A DNA stretch of 6,881 nucleotides from Spirochaetota bacterium (GTDB lineage Bacteria > Spirochaetota > JAGLSM01), in the NCBI GenBank assembly GCA_023135745.1, contig JAGLSM010000111.1, positions 1-6,881 on the forward strand, read 5' to 3'. Shown here one piece after another: positions 1 to 4,540 of the stretch (positions are counted from its first letter, which is position 1; the number at the start of each line of letters is the position of its first letter). A program made the position numbers and the translations under genes. The notes beneath the pieces were generated by a model that saw only the letters and a program-made list of their open reading frames with translations, was not told the origin of the DNA and did no database searches.

Positions 1-20
1 AATTTATGCGGTGAAGGCAC
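1..20 (-). CDS. Possible start of a downstream gene (partial, very uncertain)
   Basis: A GTG at 18-20 on the minus strand opens a frame reading V/M-P-S-P-H-K before the window ends. It lies 8 bp after the stop codon of the 63-residue gene, as expected of a co-transcribed partner. The S-P-H/D-x-K/E beginning is reminiscent of small nucleotidyltransferase (AbiEii-like/DUF6036-like) proteins that often follow such a small gene. Only six codons are visible and no clear ribosome binding site precedes the GTG, so this is a guess driven by context. Confidence 0.15.
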
Positions 21-28
21 TAGAAGGT

Positions 29-220
29 TTATTTTCGAGTAATAGAGACAACATTTTTTTGTAATCTTGATTTAACGTCATGCTTACTTGTTAATGAATA
101 GGCTTCTTTTGTGAGTTCCCAAACAAAAGAAAGCGCTTCAGATTTTTTCAAATCAGCAGCTTCTTCAATATCATTTTTTGCAAATTGGGAAATTGATACT
201 TTCTTCCGATTTAATTTCAT
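29..220 (-). CDS. Small 63-residue protein, possible nucleotidyltransferase/toxin-antitoxin partner
   Basis: This short basic-acidic protein has no signal peptide or membrane segment, so it should be cytoplasmic. Residues 17-45 look helical. The C-terminal part, roughly residues 30-63 (S-F-V-W-E-L-T-K-E-A-Y then K-H-D-V-K-S-R-L-Q-K-N-V-V-S-I), resembles the 'ESRLQR-VVSI' ending of small proteins encoded directly upstream of nucleotidyltransferase or AbiEii-type genes in many bacteria. That family link is from memory, not a search. The start is supported by AAAGGAA five to six bases upstream and by a strong promoter at 250-277. A second gene may start 8 bp after its stop. If that gene is a nucleotidyltransferase, the pair would be a toxin-antitoxin-like module; otherwise this is an orphan hypothetical protein. 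Confidence 0.7.
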   Translation of the reverse strand: MKLNRKKVSISQFAKNDIEEAADLKKSEALSFVWELTKEAYSLTSKHDVKSRLQKNVVSITRK

Positions 221-249
221 ACTAATTCCTTTGTTCTATTCATAACATT

Positions 250-277
250 ATTATATACAGATGTTGGAGCATGTCAA
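250..277 (-). promoter_or_regulatory. Sigma70-type promoter of the 63-residue gene
   Basis: On the minus strand TTGACA (272-277) is followed after 16 bp by TATAAT (250-255). Both hexamers match consensus exactly. The predicted transcript begins about 20 bp upstream of the start codon, leaving room only for the ribosome binding site. Confidence 0.75.
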
Positions 278-349
278 TTTGTATTTTATGTGTGCAAACA
301 TAATAATAAATTTACTTGTGAGGTTATTTTAAATATGAAATTGATCTTG

Positions 350-378
350 ATGCTAAAAATAAATAAAATCTGTGTCAA
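350..378 (-). promoter_or_regulatory. Second possible promoter reading toward the 63-residue gene
   Basis: TTGACA (373-378, minus strand) is spaced 17 bp from TAGCAT (350-355), which matches the -10 consensus at four of six positions. It sits right at the edge of the 9-bp repeat stretch at 382-420, so the repeat may carry an outward promoter. The closer promoter at 250-277 is better and probably dominant. Confidence 0.3.
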
Positions 379-381
379 GAA

Positions 382-420
382 TTCTTTGCATCTCCGCGCT
401 CTCTGAGACCTCTGCGGTTA
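382..420. repeat. Four degenerate 9-bp CTCTGCG-type units
   Basis: Read on the plus strand the stretch divides into TTCTTTGCA, TCTCCGCGC, TCTCTGAGA and CCTCTGCGG followed by TTA, i.e. four consecutive 9-bp units close to T-C-T-C-T-G-C-G-N. It begins 3 bp after the stop codon of the aspartic protease gene and is clearly more G+C-rich than its surroundings. From memory, similar 9-bp-periodic sequences occur next to genes in many unrelated bacterial genomes; their function is not known to me. It could be a small dispersed element. Confidence 0.5.
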
Positions 421-423
421 GAT

Positions 424-804
424 TCATTTTACTAAAGCATGCGGGAAATTTGGGCTCTCAGGATTAACTACTAATTTCTGATGAGCAGGCGATACAATTA
501 AATCCATATCTTCCATTGGGACTGCTCCAAGCAATACTTCATCACCTATGACCAAAGCACCTACAAAGCAGCTTCGATTTTCAAATATCACCTCTAAAGG
601 ACCAACATAAGAAACCATTTGAGTACGGCCATCTGCTGTTGTTACTTCTCTTTTGCTGTTTTCTTTTAGATTAAGTTGAGTTGAAATATGTTCAGGGATG
701 CAAAGCATCAACGCTCCGGTATCGACCATTGCTGTGACATTTAGTGCTTTAAGTTCTGCCAAACGAGGATTTTTGAGCTGAATTTCCGCGTGTACATATC
801 CCAT
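424..804 (-). CDS. Retropepsin-like (clan AA) aspartic protease, single-domain
   Basis: A 126-residue protein with the hallmark of clan AA aspartic peptidases: hydrophobic residues then D28-T-G-A at residues 28-31 (catalytic Asp) near the start, and the second hydrophobic-hydrophobic-Gly motif V-L-L-G at 90-93. Enzymes of this type have one Asp per chain and work as homodimers; the length is that of a complete retropepsin-like domain. There is no signal peptide or membrane segment, so it is probably cytoplasmic. The ending with V-V-N-P-E-x-P-N is typical of bacterial stand-alone members as I remember them. Start choice is firm: CAGGAGGA lies 5 bp upstream of the ATG. A promoter lies at 852-880. 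It appears to be monocistronic; its physiological substrate is unknown. No inactivating change is visible. Confidence 0.88.
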   Translation of the reverse strand: MGYVHAEIQLKNPRLAELKALNVTAMVDTGALMLCIPEHISTQLNLKENSKREVTTADGRTQMVSYVGPLEVIFENRSCFVGALVIGDEVLLGAVPMEDMDLIVSPAHQKLVVNPESPNFPHALVK

Positions 805-851
805 AACATCCTCCTGTTTTTCAAAGACTTTCTTTTTATTTTATGCTTCTA

Positions 852-880
852 ATACTATATCCTGCCAGGTTAGATTTCAA
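852..880 (-). promoter_or_regulatory. Sigma70-type promoter of the aspartic protease gene
   Basis: On the minus strand TTGAAA (875-880, five of six matches) is separated by 17 bp from TAGTAT (852-857, four of six). The overlapping TATAGT is an alternative -10. It lies about 50 bp upstream of the start codon and after the terminator of the preceding gene. Confidence 0.5.
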
Positions 881-911
881 TAATTTATTTAACTCGAAAA
901 TACTTCTGATC

Positions 912-951
912 AAAAAAAAGGGCCGCCCCAAAATATATTTCGAGACAGCCC
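912..951 (-). terminator. Intrinsic terminator of the Tyr/Arg-repeat protein gene
   Basis: On the minus strand GGGCTGTCTC (942-951) can pair with GGGGCGGCCC (920-929) over 10 positions, counting G-U wobbles. The loop, GAAATATATTTT, can itself add three A-U pairs. An uninterrupted run of eight T (912-919) follows. This is the classical stem plus U-tract form, about 35 bp downstream of the stop codon at 987. Confidence 0.8.
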
Positions 952-986
952 CTCGGCTCATCAACCAACAAATTTTCTGTTACAAA

Positions 987-1766
987 CTAATCGTCATAGT
1001 CATCATTATCGTCATCATCATCTGAGCTATAATCATTATAATAATCAACATCTTCCGGGTAATAACGCCCGTTTTCATAGTAGTAATATCGTTTGCCCCA
1101 ATAATATCTGCCGTTTATAAGTCTGTATCTGCGGCCTCCATGGAGGATATAAGTCAGTCCTCGAATAATCCGGAAGACACGGTTGTCCCGGTAATAACGT
1201 CCATTGGAATAGTAATAATAACGGCCACTACGGTAGTATCTCCCATTTCGAATGCGGTATCTACGGTTACCGTGGATCACATAGCGTCTTCCCTTGATCT
1301 TTCGATAGACACGGTTGTCTCTGTGATATTTGCCTTTTTGGTAGTAGTAATAGCGGCCGTTCTTGAAAAAACGTCCGTTTTGCAGTTTATAGCCGGAATG
1401 GTAACTTTTGTATCTTTTTCTTCTATTCTTATTTCTATAGCTTCTACTATTCCGTCTATTATTTTTTCTATCGTCTCGCCTGTCATCGGATTTGTATCTG
1501 CGGTTACGTTTGTTATTTCTTCTATTGTTTCTGCGGTTGCGTTTGTTATTATCTCCGCTATTGTCTCTACGGTTTTTTCTCTTATTACGCTTATTCTTTT
1601 TGCGATTCCGCTTGTTATCACGTTTATCATCGGCATCGTCTTTTTTGTTATCCCGTTTATTGTTTCTGCGATTTCGCTTGTCATTTCTTCTTCCATCCAC
1701 TGTAAAGGTAAATCCTAGAAGAAGCGTAAGGATAATTACAAATGACCTAAAAATTTTTCCCTGCAT
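987..1766 (-). CDS. Secreted Arg/Asn-rich, Tyr-repeat, poly-Asp-tailed protein of unknown function
   Basis: I do not recognise the family. The 259-residue product has an N-terminal signal peptide (about 1-25, hydrophobic core F-V-I-I-L-T-L-L-L-G, possible cleavage after V-D-G). Residues 26-120 form a low-complexity, very basic block of Arg, Asn, Lys and Asp with R-N/N-K runs. Residues 126-241 hold two full and one partial copies of a 44-residue repeat: Y-K/R-x-x-N-G-R-Y-Y, G-R-Y-Y-Y-Y-x-N-G-R-Y-Y-R-D-N-R-V, then I-x-G-x-x-Y-x-x-H-G-x-R-R. The end, 242-259, is almost pure Asp/Tyr/Ser. The N-G-R-Y-Y-Y-Y-x-N-G motif recalls DUF6515-type proteins, which is only a resemblance. The start at 1766 is chosen because AAAGGAG sits 6 bp upstream; an in-frame ATG at 1811 lacks a ribosome site and would put coding through the palindrome at 1781-1796. 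Periplasmic, surface or matrix location is inferred. Confidence 0.8.
   Translation of the reverse strand: MQGKIFRSFVIILTLLLGFTFTVDGRRNDKRNRRNNKRDNKKDDADDKRDNKRNRKKNKRNKRKNRRDNSGDNNKRNRRNNRRNNKRNRRYKSDDRRDDRKNNRRNSRSYRNKNRRKRYKSYHSGYKLQNGRFFKNGRYYYYQKGKYHRDNRVYRKIKGRRYVIHGNRRYRIRNGRYYRSGRYYYYSNGRYYRDNRVFRIIRGLTYILHGGRRYRLINGRYYWGKRYYYYENGRYYPEDVDYYNDYSSDDDDDNDDYDD
995..1020. repeat. Trinucleotide-like GTCATC run coding for the poly-Asp tail
   Basis: An imperfect run of GTC/ATC triplets, with one pure stretch of ATC units, encodes the Asp-rich end of the Tyr-repeat protein. Such runs are prone to slippage, which would change tail length in steps of one residue. Confidence 0.55.
1039..1389 (-). 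repeat. Tandem 132-bp coding repeats (44 residues each)
   Basis: Within the Tyr/Arg protein, repeat copies begin at residues 126, 170 and 214, exactly 44 residues apart. The third copy stops after about 28 residues. The segments N-G-R-Y-Y and Y-Y-Y-Y-x-N-G and the D-N-R-V and H-G-x-R-R stretches recur in register. Confidence 0.75.
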
Positions 1767-1772
1767 GTTAGA

Positions 1773-1779
1773 CTCCTTT
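1773..1779 (-). promoter_or_regulatory. Ribosome binding site that sets the start at 1766
   Basis: AAAGGAG on the minus strand lies 6 bp before the ATG at 1766 and directly follows the palindrome at 1781-1796. The upstream in-frame ATG at 1811 has no comparable site. Confidence 0.75.
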
Positions 1780-1780
1780 C

Positions 1781-1796
1781 GATGGGTTAACCCATC
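1781..1796. promoter_or_regulatory. Perfect 16-bp palindrome GATGGGTTAACCCATC, possible operator or leader hairpin
   Basis: The sequence is its own reverse complement over 16 bp. It lies in the predicted 5' untranslated region of the Tyr/Arg protein gene, about 35-50 bases after the predicted transcription start, with only one base between it and the Shine-Dalgarno AAAGGAG. As DNA it could bind a dimeric repressor. As RNA it could fold into a six-pair G/C-rich stem with a UUAA loop, extended by a U-G and a U-A pair, that would crowd the ribosome site. Which of these applies cannot be told from sequence alone. Confidence 0.5.
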
Positions 1797-1838
1797 AATA
1801 AATACACTCATTTTTACAAAACAACAATCAATTACGCA

Positions 1839-1867
1839 AGTTTAAATCTGTATAAGCCTGTTGTCAA
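1839..1867 (-). promoter_or_regulatory. Sigma70-type promoter of the Tyr/Arg-repeat protein gene
   Basis: TTGACA (1862-1867, exact match) and TAAACT (1839-1844, four of six) lie 17 bp apart on the minus strand. The transcript would start near 1832, giving a leader of about 66 bases that contains the palindrome. Confidence 0.6.
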
Positions 1868-1922
1868 GCAAAGATAAAACTTTCTGCAGATTGTTTTATT
1901 GCTGTTTTATTCGAATTTTTAG

Positions 1923-2102
1923 ACCTATAAAAATCCAAAAAGGTTAAAAAAAGACAGAGTTATCAGAATTATAATTGGCATAGTCATTATTGGAGCCGGT
2001 ATTTGTCATAAAAGCTGGTTAGGAGCTATTGGCGCCATACCGATTATCACAGCAGTTCTAGGCTGGTGTCCGTTCTATAAAATTTGGATTATCAAGCTGT
2101 AA
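1923..2102 (+). pseudogene. Start-less DUF2892 (YgaP-like) small membrane protein
   Basis: An open frame of 59 codons between stop codons at 1920-1922 and 2100-2102 encodes a recognisable DUF2892 protein: K-K-D-R-V-I-R-I-I-I-G near the start, then G-A-G-I-C-H-K-S-W-L-G-A-I-G-A-I-P-I-I-T, and the signature L-G-W-C-P-F-Y. Such proteins are about 60-70 residues with two membrane helices, and also form the C-terminal membrane part of the rhodanese YgaP. The whole domain is present, but there is no ATG, GTG or TTG between the upstream stop and the conserved D-R-V-I-R region, and no Shine-Dalgarno site. It is therefore either a gene that lost its start codon or one using a rare ATT/ATA start. A MITE-like element lies 25 bp downstream. 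Domain identity is fairly sure; being dead is an inference. Confidence 0.65.
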
Positions 2103-2126
2103 AAAGAAGTAATAATAAGAAGCCGT

Positions 2127-2157
2127 AGGGAACGCAGATGCAGGCTGTCCCTTAACT
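2127..2157 (+). repeat. Left terminal inverted repeat, 31 bp
   Basis: It starts AGGGAACGCAGATGCAGG and ends TGTCCCTTAACT, and is the exact reverse complement of 2281-2311. Confidence 0.85.
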
Positions 2158-2280
2158 CATCGGATACTTCAGAACTACTTATTTCAGGTGGAATTGCAGG
2201 TTTTTTCCAGTATTTTGATTATAAATATGCTGAAATTAGCTTAATTTTCTCAAATTATTGAGATTATGTGGTGTCTTCAC

Positions 2281-2311
2281 AGTTAAGGGACAGCCTGCAT
2301 CTGCGTTCCCT
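2281..2311 (-). repeat. Right terminal inverted repeat, 31 bp
   Basis: It starts AGTTAAGGGACAGCC and ends GCGTTCCCT, an exact inverted match to 2127-2157 with no mismatch. Confidence 0.85.
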
Positions 2312-2351
2312 GCCGTATCCAAAAAATCTGCAAAATACCAGACTGTTTAAA

Positions 2352-2395
2352 TCCCAAATTCTATTCCGACTTTTTTATCGTGATAGAATTTGGGA
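2352..2395. repeat. Long hairpin, 13-bp perfect arms; possible weak terminator
   Basis: TCCCAAATTCTAT (2352-2364) and ATAGAATTTGGGA (2383-2395) are perfect inverted copies. Inside them CGA and TCG can add three pairs around an eight-base loop. The structure is also bracketed by a 6-bp direct repeat, GACTGT (2341-2346 and 2394-2399). On the minus strand it follows the coiled-coil gene by about 65 bp and is trailed by TTTAAA only, so if it is that gene's terminator it is a weak one. The rest of 2317-2461 shows nothing recognisable. Confidence 0.5.
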
Positions 2396-2461
2396 CTGTA
2401 CAATTTGTGCAACGACTACATTGCCTCTTGATTCATACGGCCAATCATTAACATTGCTTCT

Positions 2462-3082
2462 TTAATTTTTCTTAACTTTTTTGAGCAGAGTTAAAAAATT
2501 GATATATTTTTTTCTAGATTTTTTCATCCTTCTTCTCGCATCAATTACATTTATTCTTGACTCTCGGGTACATAAATTTCTATGAATCAATAAAGCGCGA
2601 TCATAACTGTGTTTTTTTTCATCAAAATCTTCCTTTGCTTTTTCAGCTTTCTTATATAAATATTGGATATTTTTCTCTGTATATTGTCCAAGTTCATTAT
2701 TTATTACATTGACATATCTTATGTATACATTTTTAAATGCAATAAATACTTTAATGTAATCTCTTTTTGTAGTTTCCAATTCAAGTTTAGTGTTCTTTTT
2801 ATTCCTAATTAATGAGTTAATATTTTTCTTGTATTCTTTAAGCAATCGTTTTTTTTTAATATCATTGTACAGCTTTTTAAGCCTGTCTAATTTCTTTATA
2901 ATTCTCTGATACTTCTTTTTTGTTTGATTTATTTTATCCCTTGCTTGTTTTAATTCCTGATATTTATTGTCAAACAATCGCTGCAAATTTTTAAAAGTAT
3001 CTGCCTGAAGTGTGCCGGCTGAATTGGATAAAAAAACAGCAGTAAATAATGATATTATAATAAATTGAGTCATTCTTTTCAT
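2462..3082 (-). CDS. Exported basic coiled-coil protein
   Basis: A 206-residue protein of no family that I recognise. Residues 1-27 form a signal peptide (K-R, hydrophobic I-I-I-S-L-F-T-A-V-F-L, cleavage likely after L-Q-A). The rest, about 30-205, is almost wholly predicted helix with heptad-like spacing of Leu, Ile and Tyr among many Lys, Arg and Glu (for example Y-Q-E-L-K-Q-A-R-D-K-I), so long coiled coils are expected. There is one Cys (171) and no membrane segment after the signal, suggesting a soluble periplasmic protein; the high Lys content could favour binding to anionic polymers or membranes. AAAAGGAG lies 10 bp upstream of the ATG. The preceding barrel gene ends 71 bp upstream with no terminator or good promoter between, so the two probably share a transcript. 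Confidence 0.8.
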   Translation of the reverse strand: MKRMTQFIIISLFTAVFLSNSAGTLQADTFKNLQRLFDNKYQELKQARDKINQTKKKYQRIIKKLDRLKKLYNDIKKKRLLKEYKKNINSLIRNKKNTKLELETTKRDYIKVFIAFKNVYIRYVNVINNELGQYTEKNIQYLYKKAEKAKEDFDEKKHSYDRALLIHRNLCTRESRINVIDARRRMKKSRKKYINFLTLLKKVKKN

Positions 3083-3153
3083 CTGTATAATACTCCTTTT
3101 AATTTATCCCATTTATATTAACCGGAATTTATCGTTAAACTTGATCAATAATA

Positions 3154-4416
3154 TTAGAAATTTATTTTTGTTTGAACACCTGTGGCCTCCTGCCCTACGA
3201 CATTATCCATATCATTTTTAATAAATGTTTTAGTATAAAAAAGCACAAGCGAAGATTTTTTTGATATTACGATCGCAAAAGTCGCTTTAATCATTGTATC
3301 CAAAGCCTTTTTAGTAAAAACCTCTTCAAAATTAAGTATATTTTTCTTTGAATAGGTAAAGCTCGCTTCAAATCTATTGAATAACATACTGCGATCAATG
3401 TTTAGAAAAAAATCAAATTTAGCCCTTTCTCTAGTGCTGGCCTGATATCTTATCAATACAGTTAAATCATTTTTACCAACTATGCTAAAATTTTGCCAAA
3501 TTGTAAAATCCATTCCCATAAGCCCGGTTCTTGTATCTTCCAATTTTGTAAATTTATTTGCCCTGTCTGCCAGGTAGTAATTATCAAAATATTTATCAAG
3601 ATATCCCTTGCTTGAATTAATAAAGCCATATTTCCAATTGAATAATTTATCGATTCTACCTGACAGACCAACAGTAATCGATTCACCTTTATTATTAAAT
3701 ACATTATAATCCCAAAAAAATGTCCACGAAAGAATACTTATTGAAGGTAATGGCAATTCAACGTCTATTCCATAAAGGGTAACTGCCGGATTGCTTTCCG
3801 GATTATCTGTAAATTTATACTTTTCTTTGTCAGATTTGACCTGATGTTTATCATCATCATCTGTGGCAATTGTAAACCCTATGTTTAAGCCTTTTAGGAA
3901 CTTGATGTTGAATTTAGTCAAAGGTTTTACAAAAAAACGAGCAACATGTATATCCAAGTCCAGGATGTTTTCAGTAAAATACTCTATTCCAAAAAAGTCC
4001 GTATCTAAATTAAAGTACAAACCCTGCATCTGTATTGTAGGCGCATATGCATTATTAGAAAATTGATGTAGTATCGTACCATGTCCAATCGATATTTTGT
4101 CAAAGCCTCCAATTGTAACGAGAAGTTTATCTCCTACCTTACCATAACTAATCTTTTTAAGCTTATTAACAACCGCTTGCCAGGTTTCCCATTCGCCATC
4201 CCTCAGTTTGAATTTTTTATCAAAATCCATATTAATTTTCATCTCAAGCTCAAAATTTTTGTGTTTGAATTGTGGGAAAAAAATAAACCTTGTGTATGAA
4301 ACTTCATCAATGGCTACAGTTGCCACTTCTGCGCCGAAATTTATTTCTGAACCAAATGCTGATTTATTAATTAAAAATAGAAAAAGTATTATAAAGAAGA
4401 TGTTTTTTTTAAACAT
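3154..4416 (-). CDS. Predicted outer-membrane beta-barrel protein
   Basis: The 420-residue product begins with a signal peptide (M-F-K-K-N, hydrophobic I-F-F-I-I-L-F-L-F-L, cleavage after A-F-G, residues 20-22). Alternating hydrophobic/polar strands with many aromatic residues follow, and the chain ends in K-I-N-F; a terminal Phe is the usual signal for outer-membrane barrel assembly. A stretch near residues 100-180 (G-G-F-D-K-I-S-I-G-H-G-T-I-L, then G-I-E-Y-F, D-L-D-I-H-V-A-R-F-F and G-L-N-I-G-F) recalls conserved spirochaete outer-membrane proteins of unknown role, from memory only. An ATG at 4458 would add 14 hydrophilic residues and has no ribosome site; AGGA at 4428-4431 supports ATG 4416, or TTG 4422 with better spacing. 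It is followed after 71 bp by the coiled-coil gene. Substrate or function is unknown. Confidence 0.8.
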   Translation of the reverse strand: MFKKNIFFIILFLFLINKSAFGSEINFGAEVATVAIDEVSYTRFIFFPQFKHKNFELEMKINMDFDKKFKLRDGEWETWQAVVNKLKKISYGKVGDKLLVTIGGFDKISIGHGTILHQFSNNAYAPTIQMQGLYFNLDTDFFGIEYFTENILDLDIHVARFFVKPLTKFNIKFLKGLNIGFTIATDDDDKHQVKSDKEKYKFTDNPESNPAVTLYGIDVELPLPSISILSWTFFWDYNVFNNKGESITVGLSGRIDKLFNWKYGFINSSKGYLDKYFDNYYLADRANKFTKLEDTRTGLMGMDFTIWQNFSIVGKNDLTVLIRYQASTRERAKFDFFLNIDRSMLFNRFEASFTYSKKNILNFEEVFTKKALDTMIKATFAIVISKKSSLVLFYTKTFIKNDMDNVVGQEATGVQTKINF

Positions 4417-4427
4417 ATCCAAGTTTA

Positions 4428-4431
4428 TCCT
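4428..4431 (-). promoter_or_regulatory. Ribosome binding site near the barrel gene start
   Basis: AGGA lies 11 bp before ATG 4416 and 5 bp before an in-frame TTG at 4420-4422. The spacing favours TTG while codon type favours ATG; both give practically the same signal peptide and both exclude the ATG at 4458. Confidence 0.4.
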
Positions 4432-4481
4432 GTTTTTTGTAAAATATGAAAAGATCATTTAAAAAGCAAGATTTAAGAATG

Positions 4482-4518
4482 CTGTCTCAAAAGTCCAATT
4501 TTCGGACTTTTGAGACAG
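4482..4518 (-). terminator. Perfect 15-bp hairpin after the fibronectin-repeat gene
   Basis: CTGTCTCAAAAGTCC (4482-4496) and GGACTTTTGAGACAG (4504-4518) are exact inverted copies with a 7-base loop. It lies 22 bp after the stop of the FN3-repeat gene and 65 bp before the barrel start, which is where a terminator between two transcription units would be. No proper T-run follows on either strand, so termination is inferred from position and stem strength. Confidence 0.55.
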
Positions 4519-4540
4519 TCTCTCTTTAACTAAAAATATT

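Larger units (their letters stand above)
2122..2316. mobile_element. MITE-like element with target-site duplications
   Basis: Two 31-bp perfect inverted repeats (2127-2157 and 2281-2311) bound a 185-bp unit starting AGGGAACGCAG and ending CTGCGTTCCCT. It is flanked directly by the 5-bp direct repeat GCCGT (2122-2126 and 2312-2316), as expected of a transposition target duplication. The 123-bp interior is AT-rich and codes for nothing I can see, so movement would need a transposase from elsewhere. Each arm can also fold alone into an imperfect hairpin (GGGA/TCCC plus GC/GC), which resembles paired REP elements (BIMEs). It sits between the convergent DUF2892 remnant and the coiled-coil gene. 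Confidence 0.75.

Noticed and set aside
843..1025. Plus-strand frame of 60 codons
   Set aside because: It runs through a promoter, an intrinsic terminator and the poly-Asp codons of the opposite gene.
1500..1690. Repeated TTGTTATTTCT/GCGGTT-like words that at first suggest a CRISPR-like or satellite array
   Set aside because: Spacing is irregular, there are no unique spacers, and the words are simply codons for N-K-R-N-R-R runs in the coding sequence.
1277..1696. Minus-strand frame of 139 codons inside the Tyr/Arg protein gene
   Set aside because: A frame-shifted shadow of the same low-complexity region with no start signals.
1140..1718. Open frame of 192 codons on the plus strand with a hydrophobic product
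   Set aside because: It is the antisense of the Arg/Asn-rich repeat gene; the low-complexity codons keep other frames free of stops. No ribosome site, and the sense frame has promoter, signal peptide, repeats and terminator.
1767..1811. N-terminal extension of the Tyr/Arg protein from ATG 1811
   Set aside because: No ribosome site, it would bury the signal peptide behind 15 residues, and it would run through the palindrome and the good Shine-Dalgarno at 1773-1779.
2268..2465. Plus-strand frame of 65 codons
   Set aside because: It is made of the right MITE repeat and the hairpin arm, has no ribosome site and no recognisable domain.
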